Notes under the pieces: model-generated | Databases searched by the model: none | Told to the model about the DNA's origin: nothing | What the model saw: the letters and a program-made list of their open reading frames with translations, nothing else | Assembly (NCBI GenBank): GCA_937934705.1 | Contig: CALGYY010000259.1 | Span: 1 to 20,031 of the forward strand | DNA length: 20,031 nucleotides | Origin: an uncultured Bacteroidota bacterium | GTDB taxonomy: Bacteria > Bacteroidota > Bacteroidia > Bacteroidales > CAIWKO01 | Direction of reading: 5' to 3' | In this document: positions 7,464 to 15,842 of the stretch, in pieces | Position numbering within the stretch: position 1 is the stretch's first letter | Layout: each line of letters begins with the position of its first letter | Translations under genes and position numbers: made by a program

Positions 7464-8453
7464 ATGAGGAGGATCTCTACCGCTCTTTTCTGTTTCATAA
7501 TCAGTCTTTACGCCTTCAGCCAGCAGGAAGTCCAGTACACGCAGCACATGTTTACCAACATGGCGATCAATCCTGCTTACGCCGGCATCAACAAACAGAT
7601 CTGTCTCACCACCCTTTACCGTCAGCAATGGACAGGTTTTGAGCATGTTCACGGTACCACTGGCAATATGGAAGCCGCCAGCCCAAGAGACCTGCTCATT
7701 ACCATCGATGCACCCATCCGTGCACTGCACGGCGGTCTCGGGGGTTCAATCTATACCGATAAGCTTGGTTTTGAGAATAATATCGGGGTGAAACTGGCTT
7801 ATGCCTATCATCTCAACGTGGGACCCGGGGTTCTTGGTATTGGCGCCCAGCTCGGCTTTCTGAACAAGACCATTGATTTTTCAGGCTTTAGTCCGATCGA
7901 TGTCAGCGATCCATTGCTTACCGGGGGATCCAAATCAACTATGATTTTCGATGCCGCTTTCGGCGTTTTTTATAATTTGCCGGGCAAGGCCTATGCTGGT
8001 TTGAGCTCATCGCAACTCATTCAGGGAAAGATGAATATTCCCAACCTGGACTCCAAGCTCAAGCGTCATTACTACCTGGTGGGTGCTTATCATTGGGTCA
8101 TTCCAAACGCACCGGACTGGGAACTCAGTCCTTACCTGATGATCAAGTCAGACTTTGCTTCTACACAGTATGATATTACCGCCATGTGCAAATGGCGTAA
8201 TATGGTCTGGGGAGGCGTTTCCTATCGTCACCAGGATGCTGTTGCCATTCTTGTTGGCGCCTATCCTTTCAACAGTCCCAGCATGAATCCCATGCTGGCC
8301 AACCTGAGGATCGGCTACTCCTATGATATTACAACCTCAGCACTCGGTGCCAGTGGCCGGAGCAGTGGTACACATGAGATCATGCTCGGTTATTGCTTTA
8401 AAATTGAGATACCTACGCACGTTACGCGCTATATTAATACCAGATTTTTGTAA
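7464..8453 (+). CDS. porP: T9SS outer-membrane protein, PorP/SprF family
   Basis: PorP/SprF proteins are outer-membrane beta-barrels linked to the type IX secretion machinery. The 329-residue product starts with a signal peptide (MRRISTALFCFIISLYAFSQ) and continues with the family hallmark QYTQHMFTNMAINPAYAG (residues 24-41), then amphipathic strands rich in Gly and aromatics. It ends in RYINTRFL, matching the aromatic/hydrophobic end usual for barrel proteins. The frame is open back to 7251, but that extension is AT-rich non-coding sequence; the ATG at 7464 places the signal peptide correctly. It is the first gene of the operon, 68 bases before gldK with no terminator between, the same order as porPKLMN of Porphyromonas. 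I assign PorP over SprF because of this linkage. Confidence 0.93.
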   Translation: MRRISTALFCFIISLYAFSQQEVQYTQHMFTNMAINPAYAGINKQICLTTLYRQQWTGFEHVHGTTGNMEAASPRDLLITIDAPIRALHGGLGGSIYTDKLGFENNIGVKLAYAYHLNVGPGVLGIGAQLGFLNKTIDFSGFSPIDVSDPLLTGGSKSTMIFDAAFGVFYNLPGKAYAGLSSSQLIQGKMNIPNLDSKLKRHYYLVGAYHWVIPNAPDWELSPYLMIKSDFASTQYDITAMCKWRNMVWGGVSYRHQDAVAILVGAYPFNSPSMNPMLANLRIGYSYDITTSALGASGRSSGTHEIMLGYCFKIEIPTHVTRYINTRFL

Positions 8454-8521
8454 AATTCTGAAACAATTAGGGGAAAACCTGCGTTAAAAGTTAAACTACC
8501 CGCAAAGACCAATCACAAGCC

Positions 8522-9931
8522 ATGTTGATCAAATCAATCGGAAATATGAAGAAGCTAATGGTAATTACCGCTGCAGTTTCACTGCTCGTGGTCACCGGAT
8601 GTCAGACCGGAGGGAATGGCGAACTTATCGGTGTCCAGGGCAGGGAAGGATTCTACCAGCCTACCCCCTATGGAATGTTGTTTATTCCACCAGGAAGTTA
8701 CCAAATGGGCGTCAGTGATCAGGATGCTCCTTACGCCATGACCGCGATGACGAAAACCGTCACGCTGCAAGCTTTCTACATGGATGAGACTGAGATCACC
8801 AACAATGAGTACCGTCAGTTCGTGTACTATGTTCGTGACTCCCTTGCCCGTGAGTTGTTAGGAAGCCTCACACCGGAAGACTGGTGGATCGAGGAAGACC
8901 AGTGGGGCGAGCCACTGGAGCCGCACCGCCTGAACTGGGAGACCCGGCTGGATTGGGATCGACTGGATCAGGAAGAGTGGCAAACCATCGAGCCGCTGAT
9001 GATGCCGGAACACGAGCGCTTTTTCCGCCGTAAGGAAGTGGATACGCGCAAGCTGAATTTTGTTTATTACTGGATTGATTACAAATCAGCCGCTAAAAAG
9101 GATTTTACCGCGCAGGCACAGGCCACACAGGACGAGGCCGATCACGACCTGGCTTCCCTGAATAACAGGCCCCAGGGTGTGAAAGACCGTTCGGTATTCC
9201 TCAAGAAAGACATAATCAATGTCTATCCCGATACCCTTTGCTGGGTACATGACTTTACCTATTCTTTCAATGAACCCATGGCCAAGAATTATTTCATCCA
9301 CCCGGCATACGATAATTATCCCGTCGTTGGGGTGAGCTGGAAACAGGCCAGGGCCTTCTGTATCTGGAGATCCGATATGTACAACGATTTCCTGGAAAGC
9401 AACGGCGACTGGAGGGTGAACGACTTCCGCCTTCCCACTGAAAGTGAGTGGGAATGGGCTGCCCGCGGTGGTCTTGACCTGAGCCCGTATCCCTGGGGAG
9501 GTCCCTATATCCGTAACAGCAACGGTTGCTTCCTGGGTAACTACAAACCGCTGCGCGGTAACTATATTGATGACGGTGGAATTCATACCCTGATTGTTGC
9601 CCACTATGCTCCCAACGATTTCGGTCTGTATGATATGGGCGGAAACGTGGCAGAATGGTGCAGCGATGCATTTGACGAGTCAGCACCCAACTTTGCGCAT
9701 GACCTGAATATGCATTATCAGTATGAAGCCAAGAAAACCGATCCCGAAGTTCTGAAACGCAAAGTGATCCGCGGCGGCAGCTGGAAAGACATCGGCTACT
9801 ATATGCAGGTCAGCACCCGTACTTACGAGTACCAGGATACCGCAAAATGCTACATCGGTTTCCGTTGTGTTCAGACTTACCTCGGACGTCACATCGATGA
9901 CGGCGGTTCTTCTTCCAATGTCTATAAATAA
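8522..9931 (+). CDS. gldK: T9SS ring lipoprotein GldK/PorK (SUMF1-like)
   Basis: GldK/PorK is a lipoprotein that builds, with GldN/PorN, a large ring on the periplasmic side of the outer membrane. The N-terminus has a lipoprotein signal with lipobox VTGC (Cys27 from this start); the ATG at 8546 (MKKLMVIT...) is an equally good or better start and would make it Cys19. The rest is a formylglycine-generating-enzyme-like domain: MLFIPPGSYQMG (52-63), DETEITNNEYRQF (88-100), VVGVSWKQARAFC (about 268-280), FRLPTESEWEWAARGG (302-317), GGNVAEWC (373-380), RGGSW (417-421) and a final IGFRC. A long insertion (about 105-260, rich in Trp and charged residues) is typical of GldK and absent from true sulfatase-activating enzymes. 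The role is structural rather than catalytic. Confidence 0.95.
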   Translation: MLIKSIGNMKKLMVITAAVSLLVVTGCQTGGNGELIGVQGREGFYQPTPYGMLFIPPGSYQMGVSDQDAPYAMTAMTKTVTLQAFYMDETEITNNEYRQFVYYVRDSLARELLGSLTPEDWWIEEDQWGEPLEPHRLNWETRLDWDRLDQEEWQTIEPLMMPEHERFFRRKEVDTRKLNFVYYWIDYKSAAKKDFTAQAQATQDEADHDLASLNNRPQGVKDRSVFLKKDIINVYPDTLCWVHDFTYSFNEPMAKNYFIHPAYDNYPVVGVSWKQARAFCIWRSDMYNDFLESNGDWRVNDFRLPTESEWEWAARGGLDLSPYPWGGPYIRNSNGCFLGNYKPLRGNYIDDGGIHTLIVAHYAPNDFGLYDMGGNVAEWCSDAFDESAPNFAHDLNMHYQYEAKKTDPEVLKRKVIRGGSWKDIGYYMQVSTRTYEYQDTAKCYIGFRCVQTYLGRHIDDGGSSSNVYK

Positions 9932-9999
9932 TAATGTATAGTGCTTTTCAATCAACCAAAATAATCAACCAAACCAATCACAATTAATCAATTTAAATT

Positions 10000-11016
10000 A
10001 TGGGACTTAATAGTTTAGTTAGGAGTAAGGGCTACAAGCAATTCATGGCGAAACTTTACGGTTGGGGAGCTTCAGTGGTTATTATCGGGGCGCTTTTCAA
10101 AATTAACCACTATCCCGGGGCAAACTATCTTCTGATCGCAGGTCTGGGAACTGAAGCACTCATTTTCTTCTTCTCAGCGTTTGAACCTCTTCACGTTGAG
10201 TACGACTGGTCACTGGTATATCCTGAATTGGCAGGTATGGAAGACCTGGATAAGGAAGGGAAAAAGAAAAAAACTATTACCCAGGAACTGGATAAAATGC
10301 TGGAGGAGGCCAAAATTGGTCCGGAGCTGATTGCAAGCTTGGGAGAAGGAATGAAAAACCTGAGCGACAATGCCCTCAAACTGTCTGGCGTGGCTGACGC
10401 TGCGGTCGCCACCGACGGTTATGTGAGCAACCTGAACAATGCATCCAGCTCAGTGAAAGGTCTATCAGATGCTTATTCCAAAACCACCGAAGTTCTGGAA
10501 CGCGATATTCAAAATGCTGAGCTTCACTCTGTCAGCATGAAAAATGCCGCCGAGTCAGCCAGTAACCTCGCCGGTTCCTATAACAAAGTGGCCCAGTCGA
10601 TCCAGAATGATGTAAATGCCACTGAAGAATATGTAAGCAGTATTAAAAACGCTACCCAGTCAGCACACAGCCTTGCCGAGAAATATGCCAAATCGGCAGA
10701 ATCCCTCACCAAGTCTGCTGAAGCAATCGATTTCTCTGCTGTTGACGGGAAAGCATATGGCGATCAGATCCAGCGCATTTCCAAGAACCTCGCTGACCTG
10801 AATGCTATCTATGAAATGCAACTGAAGAGTACATCCGATCAGCTTCAGAAGACCGATAAGATGAAGGAAACCATCGAAATGTTCCTTGGCAATCTCAACG
10901 ATTCTGTTGAAAGCACAGCCAAATACAAAGATCAGGTCGCAGTCCTGGCACAGAACGTTGCCGCACTCAACCAGATCTATGGCAATATGCTTACTGCCAT
11001 GAACTACAACAAGTAA
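10000..11016 (+). CDS. gldL: T9SS / gliding motor inner-membrane protein GldL/PorL
   Basis: GldL forms the pentameric inner-membrane part of the proton-driven GldLM rotary motor. Two membrane helices lie at about 21-37 and 42-62. The charged residues expected in the channel are present: Lys34 and His37 (ALFKINHYPG), Glu52 (GLGTEALIFF) and Glu62 (SAFEP); their spacing (K+3 H, E+10 E) equals that of the motor residues K27/H30 and E49/E59 of Flavobacterium GldL. The long cytoplasmic C-terminus is helical and repetitive: three 35-residue repeats (141-175, 176-210, 211-245) and a second motif, Y-x-D-Q-x6-N-x2-x-L-N-x-I-Y, at 253-271 and 309-327. The leader contains a direct repeat AATCAACCAAA (9950-9960, 9963-9973) and no Shine-Dalgarno. 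It lies 68 bases after gldK and 41 before gldM. Confidence 0.95.
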   Translation: MGLNSLVRSKGYKQFMAKLYGWGASVVIIGALFKINHYPGANYLLIAGLGTEALIFFFSAFEPLHVEYDWSLVYPELAGMEDLDKEGKKKKTITQELDKMLEEAKIGPELIASLGEGMKNLSDNALKLSGVADAAVATDGYVSNLNNASSSVKGLSDAYSKTTEVLERDIQNAELHSVSMKNAAESASNLAGSYNKVAQSIQNDVNATEEYVSSIKNATQSAHSLAEKYAKSAESLTKSAEAIDFSAVDGKAYGDQIQRISKNLADLNAIYEMQLKSTSDQLQKTDKMKETIEMFLGNLNDSVESTAKYKDQVAVLAQNVAALNQIYGNMLTAMNYNK

Positions 11017-11057
11017 AATTCATCAAAGGTCAAACGAAAATAAAGAGCTGAATAACT

Positions 11058-12668
11058 ATGGGTGCAACAAATTGTCCGGAAACTCCCCGGCAACGAATGA
11101 TCGGGATGATGTACCTGGTGCTCACCGCTCTTCTTGCTCTGAACGTTTCGAAGGAGATCCTGGATTCTTTCCTGATTGTGAACGAATCTCTTGAGATCAC
11201 CAACGAAAACTTCACCAAGAAGCTCGACGGGACTTATGCCAGTTTTGAGCAGCAGTACACTATGAATAAGGCCAAGGTGGAGCCTTTTTGGAAAAAGGCA
11301 CAACAGGCCAAAACCTACGCGGCGGATCTTATTAAATACATTGAACAAATCAGGGCTACTGTTATTTCCAAGGAGTCAGGTTTGTCAGTGGAAGAATGCG
11401 ATACGATTAATATCCGCCATGTGCAGGCCCGCGACAACTATGACGAGGGAACGCACTACCTGATTGGTGACCAGAACGACGGTTCTACGGGAGAAGCCCG
11501 TAAGCTGAAGGACAAGATCATCGAGTTCAAAAAGAATATGATTAACCTGCTGGATCCCAAGTTCCGCAAAACTGTTGAAGAAAGCTTCGGACTGAATGTC
11601 GAAGGTCCTTTCTTTGATGCAGACAATGCTGAGCAGAACTGGGAAATGCACAACTTCTACCACACCATTCTGGCAGCTAATGTGGTTATCCTGAATAAAC
11701 TGATTGCAGAAGTGAAGAATGCCGAGTTCGACGTGGTCGCTCAGCTGTTCTCTGAAATCAGCATCCAGGACTTCAAATTCGACCAGATTGCCGCCAAGAT
11801 CGTCCCCAAAAGCAATTATGTACTTACTGGTGAAAGCTTCGAAGCAGACATCTTTGTGGCCGCTTTCGACAGTAAGCAAAATCCGGATATCAAGTTCGGG
11901 GCTGCCGTTGACTCAGCAACCAATACAGTGTCCGGAGAAATCGTCCAGGTCGAGGCTGTCAATGGTGTCGGGAAGTTAAAAGTCGGCGCGGGTGGCGTCG
12001 GTATCCGCAAATACGGCGGTACCATTTCTGTCCCCTCAGGCGGCGGTACCAAAATCTATCCCTTCAGCGGAGAATACATTGTAGCATCACCTTCTGCAAC
12101 CATTTCACCGACCAAAATGAATGTGTTCTATATTGGTGTTGATAACCCGGTTTCGATCTCTGTTCCCGGTGTGGCCAACGACCAGGTGCGCGTTTCAATC
12201 AGCGGTGGCGGCGGTAGTATTACCAAAACCGGTAACGGCTTGTACAATGTGAAAGTTTCCCAGGTGGGGAACTGCAAAGTTACCGTGAGCGCTGAAATGG
12301 GCGGCAGCAGCCGTTCCATGGGAGGTATGGAATTCCGCGTTAAGCGTGTTCCTGACCCCGTGGCCTATGTAGGTGGCGTGAAGACCGGAAACATCGGTAA
12401 AGGTGTGCTGGCAGCTTCATGTATTATTCCGAAAATGGAAAACTTCGACTTCGACCTGAACTTCCGTATTGTATCTTTCTCCCTCACCATGAATATGCAG
12501 GGTGACCTGATCACCAAGACAACCTCAGGCAACTGTTTTTCAAGTGAAATGAAGAGCATGATCGACAGAGCCGGAAGGGGTCAGAAGATCTATATTGAGG
12601 ACATTAAGGCGGTAGGACCCGACGGGACCACCCGTACCCTTTCGCCCATGAACCTCAGGATTAGCTAA
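11058..12668 (+). CDS. gldM: T9SS / gliding motor protein GldM/PorM
   Basis: GldM is the dimeric shaft of the GldLM motor: a single membrane helix inside the GldL pentamer followed by a long periplasmic region that reaches the GldK-GldN ring. In this 536-residue protein the helix is near residues 14-31, in the conserved segment RMIGMMYLVLTALLALNVS, preceded by a short cytoplasmic tail with PETPRQ. An alpha-helical periplasmic domain follows (about 32-225), then beta-rich, glycine-rich domains (about 245-536), consistent with the D1-D4 architecture. Length is close to the family norm (about 510-540). The protein ends 28 bases before gldN. The start is well supported by the conserved N-terminus MGATNCPETPRQRM. 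Confidence 0.95.
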   Translation: MGATNCPETPRQRMIGMMYLVLTALLALNVSKEILDSFLIVNESLEITNENFTKKLDGTYASFEQQYTMNKAKVEPFWKKAQQAKTYAADLIKYIEQIRATVISKESGLSVEECDTINIRHVQARDNYDEGTHYLIGDQNDGSTGEARKLKDKIIEFKKNMINLLDPKFRKTVEESFGLNVEGPFFDADNAEQNWEMHNFYHTILAANVVILNKLIAEVKNAEFDVVAQLFSEISIQDFKFDQIAAKIVPKSNYVLTGESFEADIFVAAFDSKQNPDIKFGAAVDSATNTVSGEIVQVEAVNGVGKLKVGAGGVGIRKYGGTISVPSGGGTKIYPFSGEYIVASPSATISPTKMNVFYIGVDNPVSISVPGVANDQVRVSISGGGGSITKTGNGLYNVKVSQVGNCKVTVSAEMGGSSRSMGGMEFRVKRVPDPVAYVGGVKTGNIGKGVLAASCIIPKMENFDFDLNFRIVSFSLTMNMQGDLITKTTSGNCFSSEMKSMIDRAGRGQKIYIEDIKAVGPDGTTRTLSPMNLRIS

Positions 12669-12684
12669 TGAAACCTATTGCGAT

Positions 12685-12692
12685 AAAGGAGG
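12685..12692 (+). promoter_or_regulatory. Strong Shine-Dalgarno (AAAGGAGG) for gldN
   Basis: AAAGGAGG lies four bases before the gldN ATG at 12697. The other T9SS genes in this operon have no recognisable Shine-Dalgarno, so this one fixes the start and may raise gldN translation. Confidence 0.7.
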
Positions 12693-12696
12693 TTAT

Positions 12697-13551
12697 ATGA
12701 AAAAATTAGTGGTCTTGCTTTCTGCCTTCATGCTGCTGGTCAGCCTGCAGACAAGCGTAATCGCCCAAAACAACCTGGGAAATCCGCCCCTCGACGGGGT
12801 TTACCAGAAGATCCACATCCCCAACCGGGTGCCCGTTCCCTATGAGCACCTGCGCGAAGCCGATGTGATGTGGGCCAAGAGGATCTGGCGCGTGATTGAT
12901 ATGCGGCAGAAAATTAACCTCCCCCTGTATTATCCGATGGACAAACAGGCGGGCAGGCAGAGCCTCATGCAGGTGATATACACTGCCGTGATGGAAGGAA
13001 CCATTACTGCCTACGGTACGGACAATGAAGAGTTTTTAACTCCTATGACCGTGGCTGAGCTGAAGCAGCAACTGGATAAATCCGACACGCAACGCCTCAC
13101 CCGTCCGTATCCTCCATACGATGAGTACGACACTATAATTGCGGAGAATTTCCGTACATCTGACGTTTACCTCCTGAGGGTAAAAGAAGACTGGTTCTTC
13201 GACAAACAGCGCTCAGTGATGGATGTACGCATTATTGGTCTCTGCCCAATTAAAGAGGATTATGATGATGCCGGTGAGTTTCGTGGTTATAAGCCCCTTT
13301 TCTGGGTTTATTTTCCCGAATGTCGTCCCCTCTTTGCCAAGTATGACGTCTTTAACCGCTGGAACGATGCCGAAAGACGCTCTTTCGACGATATGTTCTG
13401 GAAGCGGACCTTCGGAAGTTATATTTACAAAGAAAGTAATGTCTACGACAGAAGGATCTCAGCCTACGCAAAGAATCTGGATGGATTGCTTGAAGCCGAG
13501 AGGGTTAAGGATGAACTCTTCAGAGTCGAGCACGACCTCTGGGAATACTAG
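12697..13551 (+). CDS. gldN: T9SS periplasmic ring protein GldN/PorN
   Basis: GldN/PorN is a periplasmic protein that joins GldK/PorK in the outer-membrane-associated ring and contacts the GldM shaft. The 284-residue precursor has a clear signal peptide (residues 1-23, cleavage after VIA before Gln24). The mature part carries family features such as NPPLDGVYQKIHIPNRVPVPYEHLREADVMW (read as NPPLDGVYQ followed by RVPVPYEHLREADVMW), KINLPLYYP and the C-terminal aromatic stretch ending HDLWEY. Length matches PorN/GldN without the long tails seen in some members. It is the last gene of the operon and is followed 18 bases later by a strong terminator. Confidence 0.94.
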   Translation: MKKLVVLLSAFMLLVSLQTSVIAQNNLGNPPLDGVYQKIHIPNRVPVPYEHLREADVMWAKRIWRVIDMRQKINLPLYYPMDKQAGRQSLMQVIYTAVMEGTITAYGTDNEEFLTPMTVAELKQQLDKSDTQRLTRPYPPYDEYDTIIAENFRTSDVYLLRVKEDWFFDKQRSVMDVRIIGLCPIKEDYDDAGEFRGYKPLFWVYFPECRPLFAKYDVFNRWNDAERRSFDDMFWKRTFGSYIYKESNVYDRRISAYAKNLDGLLEAERVKDELFRVEHDLWEY

Positions 13552-13569
13552 AAGTTCTCTGTCAAAAGA

Positions 13570-13597
13570 AAGGCTGTCAGCAATGGCAGCCTTTTTT
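13570..13597 (+). terminator. Rho-independent terminator of the T9SS operon
   Basis: AAGGCTGTCA (13570-13579) pairs with TGGCAGCCTT (13584-13593) as a 10-bp stem with one G-U pair and a GCAA tetraloop, followed by a T run to 13597. It ends the porP-gldKLMN transcript. Confidence 0.9.
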
Positions 13598-13636
13598 ATT
13601 TTGTATTTTTATCAAAAAAACAAAAAACTGCTTTTT

Positions 13637-15748
13637 ATGGCGTACGATTTCTTTTCACAGCCGGTGGAATACGTCAAAGGCGTAGGCCCCAAAAAGGCGG
13701 AGCTCCTGAAAAAGGAGCTTGGCATCTTCACATTCGGCGACCTGCTGTTGTATTACCCTTTCCGTTATGTTGACAGGAGCCGGTTTTACCAGGTTTCGGA
13801 AGTGAATGAGAATATGCCCTTTGTTCAGCTTAAGGGTAAGATAAAAAATGTACAAACCATCGGCGGAAAGCGTATCGTGCGGATGACAGCCACTTTCAGC
13901 GATGAGAGCGGGGAATTGGAGCTGGTGTGGTTTAACGGTTTCAAATGGATCAAAGACCGACTGGTTCCGGGAAAGCTTTTTATTGTTTTCGGAAAGCCAA
14001 ACCTCTTCAACAGGAAGTTTTCGATTCCGCATCCTGAAATTGAAGAGGCTGAAAATGCGGAGCAATCACCGATTAGTGCGAGCCTCCAGCCATTTTATTC
14101 TTCTTCGGAGCGGCTGAAATCCGTCGGACTCGACAGCAAAGGGATCAGTCGCATTATGAAGAATCTGGTGCTTGCTGCAAAAGGAAGCGTGCCGGAGAAC
14201 CTTCCCGGGGAAACAATCAGCAAGCTGAAACTGCCCACACGTGAGGAAGCACTGATCTCTGCTCATTTTCCCGAAAGCCAGGAGCAATTGAACCGTGCAC
14301 TGGCCCGCCTGAAGTTTGAGGAGTTGTTCTTTCTGCAGTTGCGCCTGTTGCAACTGAAGTTCATCCGGCTCAACCGTGAAAAGGGATTTGTTTTTTCAAA
14401 GGTCGGTGAGCACTTTAATCACTTTTTCAGTCACTCTTTACCCTTTGAACTGACGGGTGCCCAGAAACGTGTCATCCGGGAGATCCGGGCTGATCTAGGA
14501 AACGGCAAACAAATGAACCGCCTGTTACAGGGGGATGTAGGATCGGGGAAAACCCTGGTGGCATTGATGTGTATGCTGATCGCTATTGACAATGGATTTC
14601 AGGCGTGTCTGATGGTGCCGACCGAAATTCTGGCCAATCAGCATTTTACCAGCATCAGCCGTTTTCTGGGCGACAGTCCGCTGAAAATTGCCTTGCTGAC
14701 CGGGAGTACCAAAAGATCGGTCCGCAGGCCTCTGCATGAGCAGTTAAAGGAAGGAGAGATCAATATTCTCATCGGCACCCATGCGCTGATTGAAGACGAA
14801 GTGCAGTTCCGTCAACTGGGATTGGTGGTTATCGATGAGCAGCACCGCTTCGGCGTAGCGCAGCGTGCACGCCTTTGGGAAAAGGGACAGGATATTGCCC
14901 CGCACGTGCTGGTGATGACGGCCACACCCATTCCGCGGACCCTGGCGATGACACTTTACGGTGACCTGGAGGTTTCAGTAATCGACGAAATGCCCCCGGG
15001 CAGAAAACCGGTGAAGACGCATCACTATTACGACAGCGCCCGTTTGCGCGTATTCGAATTCCTGAAACAGAAGATTGCCGAAGGGCGGCAGATTTTTGTG
15101 GTTTATCCGCTGATTAAAGAATCGGAAACCCTTGATCTGAAGGATCTGATGGACGGTTACGAAAGCATCAGCCGGGCTTTTCCCGCGCCTGACTATGCAG
15201 TGAGCATTGTTCACGGTCAGATGCGGACACAGGAGAAGGATTTTGAAATGCAGCGCTTCGTAAGGGGAGAGACGGATATCATGGTTGCCACTACAGTGAT
15301 TGAAGTGGGAGTGGATATTCCCAACGCATCGGTCATGGTGGTGGAGAATGCCGAACGTTTCGGTTTATCGCAACTCCACCAGCTCAGGGGCCGGGTTGGG
15401 CGTGGTGCTGACCAGTCGCACTGCATACTGATGACAGCCGACAAACTCAGCAGCGATGCGCGCATCAGAATTAAAACCATGACAGATACAACGGATGGTT
15501 TTGTGATCGCAGAGGCGGATCTGAAACTAAGGGGTCCGGGTGATATTCAGGGCTTGCAGCAGAGCGGCGTGGTGGATCTCAAGCTGGCGGATATTGTGAA
15601 AGATGAGAAGATTCTCCTTTTTGCCCGTGAGTTGGCGATCTCAATTCTGAAGGATGATCCGGAACTGTCGAAACCCGAAAATGCAAGAATTGCTCAGCAG
15701 CTCCGGAGGATGAATGACCTCAGCGGGGACTGGTCGCGCATCAGTTGA
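13637..15748 (+). CDS. recG: ATP-dependent DNA helicase RecG
   Basis: RecG remodels stalled replication forks and Holliday junctions. The 703-residue product begins at the ATG at 13637 (MAYDFFSQPVEYVKGVGPKKAELL), which opens the helix-hairpin-helix-like and OB-fold wedge domain that binds branched DNA; the frame is open far upstream, but that stretch is inside gldN in another frame and is not coding. The helicase core has Walker A GDVGSGKT (299-306), the DEAH-type box DEQH (400-403) within VIDEQHRFGVAQRARLW, motif III TATPIPRT (428-435), motif V VATTVIEVGVDIPNASVMV, and motif VI QLHQLRGRVGRG. The C-terminal TRG/RecG motif region (LRGPGDIQGLQQSG) is present. It appears to be transcribed separately from the T9SS operon. 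Confidence 0.97.
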   Translation: MAYDFFSQPVEYVKGVGPKKAELLKKELGIFTFGDLLLYYPFRYVDRSRFYQVSEVNENMPFVQLKGKIKNVQTIGGKRIVRMTATFSDESGELELVWFNGFKWIKDRLVPGKLFIVFGKPNLFNRKFSIPHPEIEEAENAEQSPISASLQPFYSSSERLKSVGLDSKGISRIMKNLVLAAKGSVPENLPGETISKLKLPTREEALISAHFPESQEQLNRALARLKFEELFFLQLRLLQLKFIRLNREKGFVFSKVGEHFNHFFSHSLPFELTGAQKRVIREIRADLGNGKQMNRLLQGDVGSGKTLVALMCMLIAIDNGFQACLMVPTEILANQHFTSISRFLGDSPLKIALLTGSTKRSVRRPLHEQLKEGEINILIGTHALIEDEVQFRQLGLVVIDEQHRFGVAQRARLWEKGQDIAPHVLVMTATPIPRTLAMTLYGDLEVSVIDEMPPGRKPVKTHHYYDSARLRVFEFLKQKIAEGRQIFVVYPLIKESETLDLKDLMDGYESISRAFPAPDYAVSIVHGQMRTQEKDFEMQRFVRGETDIMVATTVIEVGVDIPNASVMVVENAERFGLSQLHQLRGRVGRGADQSHCILMTADKLSSDARIRIKTMTDTTDGFVIAEADLKLRGPGDIQGLQQSGVVDLKLADIVKDEKILLFARELAISILKDDPELSKPENARIAQQLRRMNDLSGDWSRIS

Positions 15749-15778
15749 GCCATGGATTCCTTGTTAATCCGGAGAAGC

Positions 15779-15798
15779 ACAGATGCAGGGGCATCTGT
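15779..15798. repeat. Perfect 8+8 inverted repeat between recG and pheT
   Basis: ACAGATGC (15779-15786) and GCATCTGT (15791-15798) are perfect reverse complements around AGGG. There is no following T run, so it is a poor terminator for recG. It covers the place where the -33 element of the pheT promoter should lie (the -7 box is at 15810), which would suit an operator. Confidence 0.45.
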
Positions 15799-15809
15799 CG
15801 GAGAATGCT

Positions 15810-15817
15810 TAACTTTG
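15810..15817 (+). promoter_or_regulatory. Putative -7 box (TAACTTTG) for pheT
   Basis: TAACTTTG is an exact match to the Bacteroidota -7 consensus TAnnTTTG. It would give a leader of about 20 bases before the pheT ATG at 15843. No TTTG is visible at the expected -33 position, where the inverted repeat lies instead. Confidence 0.45.
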
Positions 15818-15842
15818 CAGGGTTTTCGAAATACAAAGAATT

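Noticed and set aside
9086..9604. Long minus-strand open frame (172 residues) opposite gldK, and similar ones opposite gldM (11385-11879) and pheT (15885-16379)
   Set aside because: They lie wholly antisense to strongly conserved genes, show no recognisable domain, and are expected by chance from the codon bias of the sense genes.
8522..9931. Possible sulfatase-modifying (formylglycine-generating) enzyme
   Set aside because: The SUMF1-like domain is in a lipoprotein with the GldK-specific insertion, inside a gldKLMN operon, and no sulfatase is nearby; GldK/PorK is the far better call.
13223..13636. In-frame upstream extension of recG reaching back into gldN
   Set aside because: It overlaps gldN and the operon terminator in another frame, and its translation is low-complexity (Ser/Thr-rich). 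The conserved RecG N-terminus begins at the ATG at 13637.
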